64,000 nt of DNA from Phorcysia thermohydrogeniphila (GTDB lineage Bacteria > Aquificota > Aquificia > Desulfurobacteriales > Desulfurobacteriaceae), in NCBI RefSeq assembly GCF_004339575.1, contig NZ_SMFV01000006.1:28493-92492 (forward strand). Reading direction: 5' to 3'. Below are positions 19,180 to 29,242 of this stretch, one piece after another. The notes beneath the pieces were generated by a model. That model was not told the origin of the DNA and did no database searches. It saw only the letters and a program-made list of their open reading frames with translations. Made by a program: the position numbers and the translations under genes. The first letter of the stretch is position 1. The number at the start of each line of letters is the position of its first letter.

Positions 19180-19280
19180 CGCGCCTTTACCCTTTATTCC
19201 GTTACCCTTTTAAATCTTAGCAAAACCCAATTCTACTTTTATCGTAAAATTTTCAAAACACTTTAAAGCTGGAGGCTCCT

Positions 19281-22200
19281 TTGCCGAAGAGAGAAGACAT
19301 CAGGAAAATCCTCATAATCGGTTCTGGCCCTATAGTCATCGGTCAGGCCGCAGAGTTTGACTACTCCGGAACGCAGGCCTGTAAAGCTTTAAAGGAGGAA
19401 GGCTACGAGGTCATTCTCGTCAACTCCAACCCGGCAACGATTATGACAGACCCCGGCGTTGCCGATAGAACCTACATAGAGCCGTTAACAGTTGAGGTTC
19501 TTGAGAAAATCATTGAGAAGGAAAGGCCTGACGCCCTCCTCCCAACGGTCGGTGGACAGACAGCCCTCAACTTGGCTGTAGAGCTCCACGAGGCAGGAAT
19601 CCTTGAGCGTTACGGCGTTGAGCTGATAGGTGCAAAGGTAGAGGCCATAAAGAAGGCAGAGGACAGGGAGCTCTTCAAAGAGGCAATGCTCAAAATAGGC
19701 CTTGAAGTTCCAAAGAGTGGCCTTGCCCGCTCCTTAGAGGAGGCCTTAGAGGTCGTTAAAGAAGTTGGCCTTCCTGCAATAATCAGGCCGGCCTTTACCC
19801 TCGGTGGAGAGGGAGGAGGCGTAGCCTACAACATAGAGGAGTTTAAGGAAATAGCAAAGAGAGGACTTGATGCAAGCCCCATAAACGAGATTCTCATAGA
19901 GGAGAGCGTTTTAGGCTGGAAGGAGTACGAGCTTGAGGTAATGAGGGACTTAAACGACAACGTTGTGATTATCTGTTCAATTGAAAACGTTGACCCGATG
20001 GGTGTTCACACCGGCGACTCCATAACTGTAGCTCCAGCCCAGACTCTAACGGACAAGGAATACCAGATACTAAGGGACGCTGCCATTGCCATCATCAGGG
20101 AAATTGGAGTTGAAACCGGAGGTTCAAACGTTCAGTTTGCAGTAAACCCCGAAAACGGAAGAGTAATCGTTATTGAAATGAACCCGAGGGTTTCCCGTTC
20201 CTCGGCATTGGCTTCTAAAGCTACCGGATTCCCAATTGCAAAAATAGCCGCGAAACTCGCCGTCGGATACACATTAGATGAGCTTCCAAACGACATAACA
20301 AAGAAAACGCCAGCCTCCTTTGAACCGGCAATTGACTACTGCGTCGTTAAGTTTCCAAGGTGGGCCTTTGAGAAGTTCCCGGAGGCCGACTCATCCCTCA
20401 CCACGAGGATGAAGTCTGTCGGTGAGGTAATGGCCATAGGCAGAACTTTTAAGGAGGCACTCCTTAAGGCGATACGCTCCTTAGAGATTGGAAGGTACGG
20501 CCTCCTTATGAAAGGTACTGAAAAGGTATCTGACGATGAGCTTGAAAGCAAAATTGCAGTTCCAAACGCCGACCGTATCTGGTACATAGCAGAAGCTCTA
20601 AGGAGAGGCTGGAGCATTGAAAAGCTCTACGAGCTATCAAGGATAGACAGGTGGTTCCTCCACAACATAAGGCAGATAGTTGAGCTTGAAAAGGAGATAA
20701 AGAAGTACACCTTAGATACTCTTCCTTCCGATGTCCTGAAGTTTGCCAAAAAGTGGGGATTCTCTGATAGGTATATTGCGGAGCTCCTTGGTGTTTCAGA
20801 AAAAGAGGTCAGGGAAAAGAGGAAAAAGACCGTTCCTGTTCTATACAAGACCGTTGATACCTGTGCCGGAGAGTTTGAGGCCTACACCCCCTACTACTAC
20901 TCAACATACGATGGAAAAGAGTGTGAGGCTAATCCGAGCAGTAAGAAAAAAGTTACCGTCTTTGGTTCAGGTCCAAACAGGATAGGTCAGGGTGTAGAGT
21001 TTGACTATTGCTGTGTCCACGCAGTCTGGGCTCTAAGGGAACTTGGGTATGAAGCCCACATGGTCAACTGTAACCCCGAAACCGTTTCAACAGACTACGA
21101 TACTTCCGATAAGCTCTTCTTTGAGCCACTTACCTTAGAAGATGCCCTAAACATCGTAGAAAAGGAAAAGCCGGAAGGAGTAATCGTTCAGTTTGGTGGT
21201 CAGACACCACTAAAGCTTGCCGTTCCCCTTGAAAAGGAAGGGGTAAAAATACTTGGAACTTCCTCTGAGAGCATTGACATAGCAGAGGACAGGGAGAGGT
21301 TTAGGGAGCTCCTAAACAAACTTGGCCTAAAGCAACCTCCATCCGGTATTGCCCGCTCTTTAGAGGAGGCCGAGAAAGTTGCTCAGGAAATCGGCTTCCC
21401 CGTCCTCATGCGTCCCTCCTACGTCCTTGGTGGAAGGGCCATGAGGATTGTTTATAACTTGGAGGAGCTCCGTCAGTACATGGCCGAAGCCGTTGAGGTC
21501 TCAGAAGAAAAGCCCGTCCTCATAGACAAGTTCCTTGAAGACGCCGTTGAGTTTGACGTTGACGCCGTCTGTGACGGAAGGCGCGTCGTAATAGGTGGAG
21601 TAATGGAGCACATAGAGGAGGCGGGAATCCACTCCGGAGATAGCGCCTGCGTTCTTCCGACCTTCTCAGTTCCAAAGGAGATTGTTGAAGAAATCAAGGA
21701 AATAACGAGGAAGATAGCCTTAGAGCTGAACGTTAAAGGTCTCATAAACATCCAGTTTGCCGTTAAGGACGGAGAAATCTACATCATTGAGGTCAACCCG
21801 AGGGCTTCAAGAACCGTTCCTTTCGTCAGTAAAGCGATAGGACTACCCCTTGCAAAGATTGCAACAAAAGTTGCAATGGGTAAGACCCTTGACGAACTCG
21901 GAGTTGAGGAAGTAGAGCCGGACTACTACTCCGTAAAAGAGGCCGTCTTCCCCTTCAACCGCTTCCCGGAGGTTGACCCAATCTTAAGCCCCGAGATGAA
22001 GTCAACCGGCGAGGTTATGGGAATAGACAAGGACTTCGGCATTGCCTTCTATAAAGCCCAGCTTGCAGCCGGCTCAAGGCTTCCCCTTGACCCATCTAAG
22101 GGTAAGGTCTTCATAAGCGTTAAGGACAAGGATAAGCCGAGGGTTTACGGAATTGCCAAGAAGTTAGTGGAGATGGGCTTTAAGATTGTCTCCACGGAGG

Positions 22201-22508
22201 GAACGTACAGGTTCCTCAAAGAAAAGGGGCTACCCGTTGAGGTTGTCTACAAGATTCAGGAGGGAAGGCGTCCCAACGTAGAGGACCTCATAAAGAATGG
22301 AGAGGTAGCCCTGATAATAAATACTCCAACGGGAGCAAAATCTAAGAGGGACGCTAAGAGCATAAGGAGACTTGCAGTCAACTACGGTATCCCCTACTAC
22401 ACAACTATAAGGGGAGCTCAGGCTGCCGTTATGGCTATAGAGTCCATGAGAAAGGGACAGATGAGCGTTCGCTCACTTCAGGAATACTACGGAGGGAAAA
22501 ATGGCTGA
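19281..22508 (+). CDS. carB: Carbamoyl phosphate synthase large subunit
   Basis: Makes carbamoyl phosphate from bicarbonate, ammonia and two ATP, for arginine and pyrimidines. At 1075 residues it is full length with two homologous ATP-grasp halves: [20 protein letters not shown] starts the first and [20 protein letters not shown] the second. A C-terminal MGS-like allosteric domain follows ([20 protein letters not shown] onward). TTG start at 19281 with GGAGG five bases upstream. Some Aquificota carry carB as two genes; here it is one unbroken frame. It overlaps the following thioesterase gene by eight bases. carA is not in the window. Confidence 0.98.
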   Translation: MPKREDIRKILIIGSGPIVIGQAAEFDYSGTQACKALKEEGYEVILVNSNPATIMTDPGVADRTYIEPLTVEVLEKIIEKERPDALLPTVGGQTALNLAVELHEAGILERYGVELIGAKVEAIKKAEDRELFKEAMLKIGLEVPKSGLARSLEEALEVVKEVGLPAIIRPAFTLGGEGGGVAYNIEEFKEIAKRGLDASPINEILIEESVLGWKEYELEVMRDLNDNVVIICSIENVDPMGVHTGDSITVAPAQTLTDKEYQILRDAAIAIIREIGVETGGSNVQFAVNPENGRVIVIEMNPRVSRSSALASKATGFPIAKIAAKLAVGYTLDELPNDITKKTPASFEPAIDYCVVKFPRWAFEKFPEADSSLTTRMKSVGEVMAIGRTFKEALLKAIRSLEIGRYGLLMKGTEKVSDDELESKIAVPNADRIWYIAEALRRGWSIEKLYELSRIDRWFLHNIRQIVELEKEIKKYTLDTLPSDVLKFAKKWGFSDRYIAELLGVSEKEVREKRKKTVPVLYKTVDTCAGEFEAYTPYYYSTYDGKECEANPSSKKKVTVFGSGPNRIGQGVEFDYCCVHAVWALRELGYEAHMVNCNPETVSTDYDTSDKLFFEPLTLEDALNIVEKEKPEGVIVQFGGQTPLKLAVPLEKEGVKILGTSSESIDIAEDRERFRELLNKLGLKQPPSGIARSLEEAEKVAQEIGFPVLMRPSYVLGGRAMRIVYNLEELRQYMAEAVEVSEEKPVLIDKFLEDAVEFDVDAVCDGRRVVIGGVMEHIEEAGIHSGDSACVLPTFSVPKEIVEEIKEITRKIALELNVKGLINIQFAVKDGEIYIIEVNPRASRTVPFVSKAIGLPLAKIATKVAMGKTLDELGVEEVEPDYYSVKEAVFPFNRFPEVDPILSPEMKSTGEVMGIDKDFGIAFYKAQLAAGSRLPLDPSKGKVFISVKDKDKPRVYGIAKKLVEMGFKIVSTEGTYRFLKEKGLPVEVVYKIQEGRRPNVEDLIKNGEVALIINTPTGAKSKRDAKSIRRLAVNYGIPYYTTIRGAQAAVMAIESMRKGQMSVRSLQEYYGGKNG

Positions 22509-23067
22509 CGAAAAGAAAGGACAGGAACAGAAACAGCCTCAGGTTATAGTTGGAAGTATGCCCTACAGGGTTTCAATGGCAGAGGTTGATGCTTACGGGG
22601 TTATGTACTACTCAAGAATTTTTGACGTCTTTGAGAGGGGAAGGACGGAGCTCTTCAGGGCCCTTGGCTTTGAGTACAAGAAAATATTCCAGCAAAGGCA
22701 AATCCTCATGCCGGTCGTTGAGGCCGCCTGCAGGTACATGGCTCCAATTGCCTACGATGACCTTTTAACCGTTGAAACCGCCATAACGAACATCGGTTCA
22801 AGGGGAATCAGGTTTGACTACAGAATCCTCAGGGACGATGTTGTCTTAGCTGTGGGCTTTACGCAGCACATCTTCATTGACCCACAGGGAAGGCCTGTAA
22901 GCTTTGGAAAGGAAATCTTTGAGGAGCTCAAGAAGAAGGGACTCATAAAAGAAGGACAACAGTTAGAACAGCAAGAACCAAAGCAGGCGCAGTCTCAGGA
23001 GGGAATTTCTGAAAAGCTCAGGAAGCTCGTAGTTGAAAGGGTTAAGGGAGAGGACAAACCCAACTAA
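22501..23067 (+). CDS. Hotdog-fold acyl-CoA thioesterase, YbgC/FadM type
   Basis: 4HBT family protein. The catalytic motif [20 protein letters not shown] places Asp30 at the usual nucleophile/base position, and the hotdog sheet continues to [14 protein letters not shown]. The core (residues 18-145) is of normal size. It is followed by a low-complexity Gln/Glu-rich tail ([16 protein letters not shown]) and a basic C-terminus, and preceded by a Gln-rich N-terminus; these tails are unusual. ATG 22501 overlaps the carB stop and has GGAGGGAAAA upstream. The acyl substrate is unknown. Confidence 0.85.
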   Translation: MADEKKGQEQKQPQVIVGSMPYRVSMAEVDAYGVMYYSRIFDVFERGRTELFRALGFEYKKIFQQRQILMPVVEAACRYMAPIAYDDLLTVETAITNIGSRGIRFDYRILRDDVVLAVGFTQHIFIDPQGRPVSFGKEIFEELKKKGLIKEGQQLEQQEPKQAQSQEGISEKLRKLVVERVKGEDKPN

Positions 23068-23123
23068 ATTTAAAATTTGCTAAAATCTTAATAACTTTAT
23101 CCAACGGCCTTGTGGAGGTTACT

Positions 23124-23447
23124 ATGGCTAAGAGCTTTAACGATGGCCTCGCAAAGGGTCTGGGTTTAGGGGCTACAATCGTTGGCTTTATGATGATGTC
23201 AATGTTTTCCTTGCTTCCACTTGGGATTTTCTCAAGTGTCCTTGACCTAAAGCACTACATGGGACTCAAATTATCCCTTGCCGCACTTTTTGCCCTTCTC
23301 ACCTTTAGCTTCTACGTAAAGTACGTTAAAAACCTGAAACTTCCCCCAATCGTCTGGGGATTCGGAACTATGATTTCCCTCATAATGTCCGGCGTTCTCT
23401 TCTTTGTCACAGTTGACGTAGTTTTGAAGATTCTCGGCCTTGAATAG
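23124..23447 (+). CDS. Small integral membrane protein
   Basis: A 107-residue hydrophobic protein with about three transmembrane helices (LGLGATIVGFMMMSMFSLLP, then LSLAALFALLTFSFYVKYV, then FGTMISLIMSGVLFFVTVDV). The family is not recognised. ATG 23124 is preferred because GGAGG stands seven bases upstream; an in-frame GTG at 23112 overlaps that site. It sits seven bases before the LysR gene and may be cotranscribed with it. Confidence 0.65.
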   Translation: MAKSFNDGLAKGLGLGATIVGFMMMSMFSLLPLGIFSSVLDLKHYMGLKLSLAALFALLTFSFYVKYVKNLKLPPIVWGFGTMISLIMSGVLFFVTVDVVLKILGLE

Positions 23448-23454
23448 CAGTTAG

Positions 23455-24357
23455 ATGGACATAAGGCAGTTAGAAGTTTTCACAAAAGTTTTTGAGCTAA
23501 AGAGCTTTTCAAAGGCTGCAGAGAAGCTGGGAATATCTCAGCCGACTGTTAGTGCCCACGTTCAGCACTTAGAGGACGCCCTCGGAAAGCGCCTCTTTGA
23601 CCGCATAGGGAGGAAGGTTGTCCCAACGGTTGAGGCGAAGGTCCTCTACAGGTACGCAGTAGAGATTTTGAGGAAGAGAGATGAGGCAATCGCAGAGCTC
23701 CTCTCCTTAGACAGTAACTCAGAAGGAACTCTAAAAATTGCCGCCAGTAATATTCCGGGGGATTTCCTCATCCCCCACGCCATTCCGGAACTTAGGAAGC
23801 TTTTGCCTCAAACAGTCATAGTTGTTGAAATACTTGACTCAAGAAAAGTAGTTAAGCTACTCACCGAAAACATCCCGGACTTTGACGTTGGATTTGTAGG
23901 GATAGAAGTTTCCGACCCGAGGCTTGAGAAGAAAAAAATTATAGAGGATGAAATTATCCTTATAGCCCCTCCTAATTTCAAACGCCCTTCTATTTCTTTT
24001 AGCGAGCTTGTGGAGCTCCCACTCTTTTTAAGGGAAGCTGACTCTGGAACAAGAGCTTCAGTTGAGAGGGCACTCAAAAGTAGCGGTATAAACCCTGCCG
24101 AGCTAAAAATTGCAGGCGTTCTCGGGAGTAACACTGCAATAAAGGAAGCAGTCAAGCGTGGAGCTGGTTTTGGACTCGTCTCTAAATACTCCGTTAGCGA
24201 GGAAGTATCCTGTGGAAGGCTCAAGGCCGTGAAAATTAAAGGACTTGAAATAAAGAGGAGTTTCTACGCCATAAGGAGAAAAGATATCACCCCCGTCCCG
24301 GCAGCAAGAGTCCTCTGGGGAAACATAGACAAACTGTTTAAATCCCCAAGAACTTGA
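23455..24357 (+). CDS. LysR-family transcriptional regulator
   Basis: Typical LysR architecture in 300 residues. A winged helix-turn-helix (1-60: MDIRQLEVFTKVFELKSFSK, then GISQPTVSAHVQHLEDALG) is joined by a linker helix to a periplasmic-binding-protein-like effector domain (from about residue 90, GTLKIAASNIPGDFLIPHAI). The form resembles regulators of the CysB/CysL or selenium-associated type, but the ligand cannot be told. It is convergent with the CitE-like gene, overlapping it by 20 bases at their 3' ends. Confidence 0.9.
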   Translation: MDIRQLEVFTKVFELKSFSKAAEKLGISQPTVSAHVQHLEDALGKRLFDRIGRKVVPTVEAKVLYRYAVEILRKRDEAIAELLSLDSNSEGTLKIAASNIPGDFLIPHAIPELRKLLPQTVIVVEILDSRKVVKLLTENIPDFDVGFVGIEVSDPRLEKKKIIEDEIILIAPPNFKRPSISFSELVELPLFLREADSGTRASVERALKSSGINPAELKIAGVLGSNTAIKEAVKRGAGFGLVSKYSVSEEVSCGRLKAVKIKGLEIKRSFYAIRRKDITPVPAARVLWGNIDKLFKSPRT

Positions 24358-25321
24358 GCTTATTGATGGCGTCCCTGTATATGGGTTGGTCTATGAACTT
24401 TCCGTTGTAGGTAATTCCTCCTCTCCCTTCTTTGAGAGCCCTCTCGTAGAGCGCTACTATCCTCTTTGCTTCCTCAATCTCCTCTTCCGTTGGGGAAAAG
24501 ACTCTATTGGCTATGCCGACCTGCTTTACAGAGATACACATCTTACCGGCAAAACCAAGCTCCTTCTCCTCAAGGGCTTCTTTCTCAAAACCTTCAAGGT
24601 CTGCATAGTCCTGATAGGCAGGAGCAATTGGAGAAACGTTAAAGGCTCTACAGGTAGAAACGAACTTTGACTTTAAGTAAGTGGCAAGGGGGGAAGATTT
24701 TGTGAGCTCTTGAGAAAGTCCTAAGTCTGCGAACAGGTCAAGAATTCCGAGGTAAGCAGCGTTTATCCTTTCTGATGCCGAAAGAATCTCAGAAAGCCTC
24801 TCTACAGCTTTTCCCGTTTCTATGGAAAGCTGGATTTTTATGGATTTTTCAGGAAGACCTGCCGAAAGCTCGTAGGCCTTCATAATTCCGTCAAGAACTA
24901 CAACGTCTTCAGGCTTTTCAACCTTAGAAAGCCTTATAGCGTGAGGAACAACGGGAAGGAGCTCCAAAACGTCTTCCCAGAAGAACGCTGAATCAAGAGG
25001 GTTAATCCTTATTACAACTTCCTTGTTCCCGTCAAAAGGAACATTTTTTAAAAACTTCTTCAAGAGAAGACGGGCAAACTTCTTATTACTCTCAGCAACA
25101 CCGTCTTCAACGTTAAAGATGATAACGTCGGCTTCCCTCAGAAAAACCTTTTTTAAGTGCCTTGGTCTATCACCAGAAACTATCAAAGCCGAACGCCTAA
25201 AGGGGTTTTCAAAGGGCTTCCTTAAAGGCTCTGCTTCCTCCGGAAACTTCTCAAGGCTCTCAATTCCCTCAACTCCTTCTACAACCTTTTCCGCAACGTC
25301 AAAGAGCTCCTCCAAAACCAC
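24338..25321 (-). CDS. CitE-like lyase (HpcH/HpaI aldolase family)
   Basis: TIM-barrel lyase of the citrate lyase beta/citryl-CoA lyase/malyl-CoA lyase group. Motifs include RRSALIVSGDRPRHLKK, DVIIFNVEDGVAES (metal- and CoA-site acids), EVVIRINPLDS and IKIQLSIETGKAV with the catalytic Glu. C-terminal FAGKMCISVKQVGIANRVFSP fits the CoA-binding end. The frame is open to a TTG at 25429, but that overlaps the divergent gene; GTG 25321 with GGAGG five bases upstream is a better start (327 residues). It has an extra acidic stretch of about 40 residues before the barrel. A role in carbon fixation by citryl-CoA or malyl-CoA cleavage is possible but unproven. Confidence 0.78.
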   Translation of the reverse strand: MVLEELFDVAEKVVEGVEGIESLEKFPEEAEPLRKPFENPFRRSALIVSGDRPRHLKKVFLREADVIIFNVEDGVAESNKKFARLLLKKFLKNVPFDGNKEVVIRINPLDSAFFWEDVLELLPVVPHAIRLSKVEKPEDVVVLDGIMKAYELSAGLPEKSIKIQLSIETGKAVERLSEILSASERINAAYLGILDLFADLGLSQELTKSSPLATYLKSKFVSTCRAFNVSPIAPAYQDYADLEGFEKEALEEKELGFAGKMCISVKQVGIANRVFSPTEEEIEEAKRIVALYERALKEGRGGITYNGKFIDQPIYRDAINKLKFLGI

Positions 25322-25386
25322 CTCTACCTCCACTGTGATAGAATTTCTCAAAACCAAGCAGTAGGTTATTTTAACAGGGGGAAAAG

Positions 25387-26652
25387 ATGTTACTCCGAGT
25401 TCTCCTTGCTTTGGTTTTACTCGTTTCAAACGCTCTTGCGGAATCTCCGGAAGTTCAAAAAGCCATGACGGCCATGAAATCCGGTAACCTCAAGGAAGCC
25501 TACAAAATTTTGGAAGCTTCTTGTAAGACGGGAAATCAGGAAAGTTGCGCTTCACTTGGAGAATTCTACATGAATGGCTGGGAAGTTAAAAGGGACTTGG
25601 ATAAAGCTTATCAGTTACTCTCAAAAGCCTGTTCAGAAGGAATTGCACTCGGATGTAGCGACATCGGCATCATGTACATGGAGGGTTTAAAGTTCTCTAA
25701 AGACCCTAAGAAAGCTTTAAAATTTTTTTTAAAAGCATGCAATAGAAATTCTTTTGGACAAGAAATAGGATGTTACAACTCCGGTTTGGCTTTCTTTCTT
25801 GGAAAAGGTGTAGATACGGACTATTCCAAAGCCCTCTCATTTTTCCTCAAGTCTTGCAATTTAGGCTATACTCCGGGATGCAACAATGTAGGGATTATTT
25901 ATGAAAGAGGATTAGTAGCAAAAAAGGACATTAAGAAAGCTCTCAATTTCTACAATATAGCCTGTCTTTCTGACGATATAACGGCTAAAAAGGTGGGGTG
26001 CTACAACTTGGGAAAGCTTCTTTACAAAGTTGGTAAAAAGGATGAGGAAAGCTTAAAGAAAGTTACTGAACTCCTATCCACTTCCTGCAACTTAGGCTAC
26101 CAAGCCGCCTGCGATGAACTTAAGAAAATCTCCCTTACCAAAGAGAGGCCTTCTCCTTTCGGTTTAACGGTAGGCGTTACAACTGAGGACGAGTTTAAAG
26201 AGATAGTCAAAAATAAGGGCTGGCAGATAGTTGAATCTGGTTACAGAGTCATAAAAAACGACATATCCAACCCCGATGTAACCGGCTATAAAGTTGCAGG
26301 CCTTCCGCTTGAAAAGCTTAAAAGCGCCTACTTCTGGTTTTTCAAAGGGAAGCTGATGAAAATTGACTATCGTCTTGAAGAGTTCATGGACAAATCCACA
26401 TTCTACATGTACTACGACCTGCTCAAGAACAAGTACGGCACCCCTTTGAGCTATAAAAAGCCTCAGGTTTCAGAGGGAAGAGCCCTCTGGAAGATTGGCG
26501 GAGTGGAAATAGAACTCTACTGTCCATGGGTTACAACTACAACCTACTTATCTTACACAGACCCTGACCTTTATTCAAAAGCGGCTGAGTCTGACAGGGC
26601 TGTCTACGAAGAACAGACAAAGAAGAAGGCCAAGTCCCTTGAAGGTATCTAA
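25387..26652 (+). CDS. Exported Sel1-repeat protein with a C-terminal domain
   Basis: Signal peptide MLLRVLLALVLLVSNALA, then five or six Sel1-like repeats rich in paired cysteines (LLSKACSEGIALGCSDIGIM, FFLKSCNLGYTPGCNNVGII, LLSTSCNLGYQAACDEL), as in Helicobacter Hcp proteins where the cysteines form disulfides. From about residue 260 a different alpha/beta domain follows (GLTVGVTTEDEFKEIVKNKG). Sel1 repeats mediate protein contacts; the target is unknown. ATG 25387 with GGGGGAAAAG upstream. Confidence 0.8.
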   Translation: MLLRVLLALVLLVSNALAESPEVQKAMTAMKSGNLKEAYKILEASCKTGNQESCASLGEFYMNGWEVKRDLDKAYQLLSKACSEGIALGCSDIGIMYMEGLKFSKDPKKALKFFLKACNRNSFGQEIGCYNSGLAFFLGKGVDTDYSKALSFFLKSCNLGYTPGCNNVGIIYERGLVAKKDIKKALNFYNIACLSDDITAKKVGCYNLGKLLYKVGKKDEESLKKVTELLSTSCNLGYQAACDELKKISLTKERPSPFGLTVGVTTEDEFKEIVKNKGWQIVESGYRVIKNDISNPDVTGYKVAGLPLEKLKSAYFWFFKGKLMKIDYRLEEFMDKSTFYMYYDLLKNKYGTPLSYKKPQVSEGRALWKIGGVEIELYCPWVTTTTYLSYTDPDLYSKAAESDRAVYEEQTKKKAKSLEGI

Positions 26653-26699
26653 GAGAAGGATAAGTTTAAGTCTTAGATTAAGGTTTATAAGGAAAGGAA

Positions 26700-27353
26700 A
26701 TGGTATTCAGAGACAGGAGAGAAGCGGGGGAGCTCCTTGCAGAGGCAATTCTTAAGAAGTACAACGGAACGCTTGAAAACCCGGTAGTTGTCGCAATACC
26801 CCGTGGCGGTGTAGTTGTCGCAGAGCCGATAGCAGAAGCTTTAAACGCTCCCTTAGAACTCGCTATACCGAGGAAGATAGGAGCTCCCTTTAACGAGGAG
26901 TTTGCCGTCGCAGCAGTTACAGAGGACGGGACAATCTTAATGAACCCTTCCATTACTGGCGATGTAGCCTACAGGCTCGGAATCTCAGAAGATTACATAA
27001 GGAGGAAAGCTCTTCAAGAAATTGAAGAGATTAAACGCAGGAAAGAAAAATACCTCGGGAGTAGGGAAAAATTACCTCTAACAGGAAGAGAGGTCATCCT
27101 CGTTGATGACGGAATAGCCACAGGATTAACAGTTAAAGCAGCAATAGCTTCCTTGAGAAAGGAAAAACCGAAAAAAATTATCCTTGCCGTTCCCGTTATG
27201 CCTGCCGATAAAGTCCCTGAGTTTCAGGAGCTCGTTGACGACCTAATTGTCATTCACGCCCCTGAGTTTTTCAGCGCCGTAGGACAGTTCTACTATGACT
27301 TTTCACAAACTACCGACGAAGAAGTCATTGAGATAATGGAAAAATACAGGTAA
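26700..27353 (+). CDS. Phosphoribosyltransferase-domain protein
   Basis: Type I PRTase fold with the PRPP-binding motif VILVDDGIATGLTVKAA (residues about 136-152) and the N-terminal AIPRGGVVVAEPIAEAL loop. 217 residues, with an inserted charged helical segment (EIEEIKRRKEKYLG). Such proteins are widespread but mostly uncharacterised; the base substrate is not evident. Start ATG 26700 behind AAGGAAAGGAA. Convergent with the M23 peptidase gene. Confidence 0.85.
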   Translation: MVFRDRREAGELLAEAILKKYNGTLENPVVVAIPRGGVVVAEPIAEALNAPLELAIPRKIGAPFNEEFAVAAVTEDGTILMNPSITGDVAYRLGISEDYIRRKALQEIEEIKRRKEKYLGSREKLPLTGREVILVDDGIATGLTVKAAIASLRKEKPKKIILAVPVMPADKVPEFQELVDDLIVIHAPEFFSAVGQFYYDFSQTTDEEVIEIMEKYR

Positions 27354-27370
27354 GCAACACCTTTTTCCCC

Positions 27371-28216
27371 TCAAAGACGGGACTTTAGAACAAGCATTGG
27401 GTCCGCCCTTACGCTGCTTACGTAAAACCCAAAGTGAAGGTGGGGTCCCGTTGACCTGCCCGTAGAGCCAACCTTTCCTATGAGCTGGCCAGCTTTTACG
27501 AACTGCCCCTCTTTAACGGTTATCTTTGAAAGGTGAGCGTAGAGGGTATGAATCCCAAGTCCGTGGTCAATTATTACGGTTTTTCCGGTAAAGTAGAGCT
27601 CCCTCGCAAGAACCACCTTGCCAGAGAGCGCAGCGTAAACGGGAGCGCCGAGGGGAGCTCTAAAATCTGTTCCCCAATGAACGGAGCGCTTTTTACCGTT
27701 GATTATCCTCTTTGCCCCAAAAGGCGTTGAGACCCTTAGTTTTTTAAGAGGCCTCCTTAGAAAAGTCTCACTAAACTTTTTCGGAGTTACCTGAGAGAAG
27801 ATAGTTCGTAAAAGTTTTTGCTCTTCTTTTATCCTTTTTAGGAGCTCTGGGGGATACTTCTTCGGCTCTTTTACCCAAATTCTTGAAACCCTGTACTTTT
27901 TACGAGCAACTTTTATAACTCTCCTATCCTTTTCCTTTCCATCCTCGTACAGAGTAACAAAAACCTTTCCTTTACTTCCGTAGGGAATTACAAAGTAAGC
28001 CTTTTCAGACAGAACGGGAAAGGTGTATTCTCTGTTTCCGGCCTTTACTACTACTTTAGCTTTTTTAGGTATTTCCTTAAGCTTAAAGAACCCTATAGAA
28101 CCGGGATAAGTGTAAGAAAGATAAAAAGGCTCAGCTGCAAGGTTCACAGGAGCAACTAAGAAAGTAAAAACAAAAACGAAAACTCCAAAAAGTTTCTTAA
28201 ACAGCTTAGCCGTCAT
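27371..28216 (-). CDS. M23 (LytM-type) metallopeptidase, exported
   Basis: Signal peptide or anchor (KLFGVFVFVFTFLVAPVNLA), a beta-rich N-terminal domain, then the M23 domain with zinc ligands and catalytic histidines in VHWGTDFRAP, TLYAHLS and GPHLHFGFY. The family cleaves peptidoglycan cross-bridges or activates amidases in cell division. 281 residues. It precedes a small lipoprotein gene on the same strand with only nine bases between them, so the two may act together in the envelope. Confidence 0.92.
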   Translation of the reverse strand: MTAKLFKKLFGVFVFVFTFLVAPVNLAAEPFYLSYTYPGSIGFFKLKEIPKKAKVVVKAGNREYTFPVLSEKAYFVIPYGSKGKVFVTLYEDGKEKDRRVIKVARKKYRVSRIWVKEPKKYPPELLKRIKEEQKLLRTIFSQVTPKKFSETFLRRPLKKLRVSTPFGAKRIINGKKRSVHWGTDFRAPLGAPVYAALSGKVVLARELYFTGKTVIIDHGLGIHTLYAHLSKITVKEGQFVKAGQLIGKVGSTGRSTGPHLHFGFYVSSVRADPMLVLKSRL

Positions 28217-28225
28217 CTCCTCTCT

Positions 28226-28585
28226 TCAACCTACCACTGGCTGACGGTAAGAAACAAGGAGCTCTACAAGCTGCTTTAGTTGAATCAATTTTTCCTGAGG
28301 GATAAACTTTGAATGTCTTTCAAGGTAGCTCAGAGCTCTAAGAGTCGCTCCTACATCAGAGTGAGTACCTTTAAGGAAACCTTCTAAGGTATCAACCGCA
28401 TCTACAAATTTTTTACTTTCTTTCAACCCTTTTAAAGACTCAAGATATTTTAAAGCCTCAGCAACCCGCTCCTCTAAATCAAACTTTACCGTCGCATAAG
28501 CCGTTCCTGCCGTCTCCTCTACCTTCTCACTCCCGCAGGAAACCGAAAGCAAAAGCAAAATCACCAGAGTTCCTATCTTCCTCAT
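28226..28585 (-). CDS. Small predicted lipoprotein
   Basis: A 119-residue protein whose N-terminus MRKIGTLVILLLLSVSCGSE is a lipoprotein signal with lipobox LSVSC, so Cys17 would be lipidated. The mature part is helical (EERVAEALKYLESLKGLKES) and of unknown family. It stands between the M23 peptidase gene and an unrecognised gene in a minus-strand trio. Confidence 0.7.
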   Translation of the reverse strand: MRKIGTLVILLLLSVSCGSEKVEETAGTAYATVKFDLEERVAEALKYLESLKGLKESKKFVDAVDTLEGFLKGTHSDVGATLRALSYLERHSKFIPQEKLIQLKQLVELLVSYRQPVVG

Positions 28586-28587
28586 CC

Positions 28588-28971
28588 CTATAAGCCTCCA
28601 CTTCTCAACTCACTAACAGGTATGTTACCATCACCCTCATCCCACAACAAGTGTTGACCCACATCCTTATCTGAAGCTATTCTAATAGCAATTTCTTTAC
28701 TAACACTAAAAATTCCAAAATACTTACCTACCTTTAATTCCTGCTCTTCTTGGTAGAATCTGTAAGCTTCCTTTTGTACTTCTTTATAAATCTCCTTCTT
28801 TCTTATTAACTTCTTAACCACAGACGTTAAACCCTTATCAGTTTCCTTAGTACTTAACCGGCAAAGGACCTTAAACATAATCTTTGAAACTTGCTTTCCT
28901 ACTTTAAAAGAATATTCCTTAGTTGCCTCTCTAAACTCTTTCTCCTTCCTCAACATTAGTTTCTTTTCCAA
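28588..28971 (-). CDS. Unrecognised charged protein at the edge of the dnd island
   Basis: 127 residues, lysine- and glutamate-rich and mostly helical, without signal peptide or membrane segment. Two base pairs separate its stop from the lipoprotein start. A+T richness is higher than in the genes to its left and similar to the dnd genes, so it may belong to the island. No function can be assigned. Confidence 0.5.
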   Translation of the reverse strand: MEKKLMLRKEKEFREATKEYSFKVGKQVSKIMFKVLCRLSTKETDKGLTSVVKKLIRKKEIYKEVQKEAYRFYQEEQELKVGKYFGIFSVSKEIAIRIASDKDVGQHLLWDEGDGNIPVSELRSGGL

Positions 28972-29082
28972 TTCTCCTCCTGACGTACACTTTAAACCTC
29001 ACTAACAATTTGCCTCAGGCAACCATCTGTTTTACTACCTCTTTAGATTAAGTCTAGAAAAATTTTCATAGTTCCGTTTTTT

Positions 29083-29101
29083 ACCCTCTGTGATTGAGGG
29101 T
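29083..29101. terminator. Short hairpin upstream of dndB
   Basis: ACCCTC, seven bases, GAGGGT, followed on the plus strand by TTTCGGTCTTTT and on the minus strand by six A's. It may insulate the dnd operon from read-through. Weak call. Confidence 0.3.
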
Positions 29102-29181
29102 TTCGGTCTTTTCCCCAGGAGATTAGTTTACTTTCTCTAGCTACACAAAATATCGTACACTATTTTCATCATTTCTCCTAT

Positions 29182-29210
29182 TTGAGATTACAGGATAATG
29201 CGTGTATAAT
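29182..29210 (+). promoter_or_regulatory. Promoter of the dnd operon
   Basis: TTGAGA (29182-29187), 17-bp spacer, TATAAT (29205-29210): a strong consensus match placed 49 bases before the dndB start codon and directly abutting the inverted repeat at 29211-29242. Confidence 0.8.
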
Positions 29211-29242
29211 TATGTGGAAGTTTTACAATAAACTTCCACATA
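29211..29242. promoter_or_regulatory. Perfect inverted repeat at the dnd transcription start
   Basis: Arms TATGTGGAAGTTT and AAACTTCCACATA (13 bp, no mismatch) around a 6-bp spacer. It begins at the base after the -10 box, so a bound repressor would block initiation. In RNA it would form a 5' UTR hairpin ending 10 bases before the ribosome site. DndB proteins have been reported to repress dnd promoters in Salmonella, which makes autoregulation likely here (inference). Confidence 0.75.
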
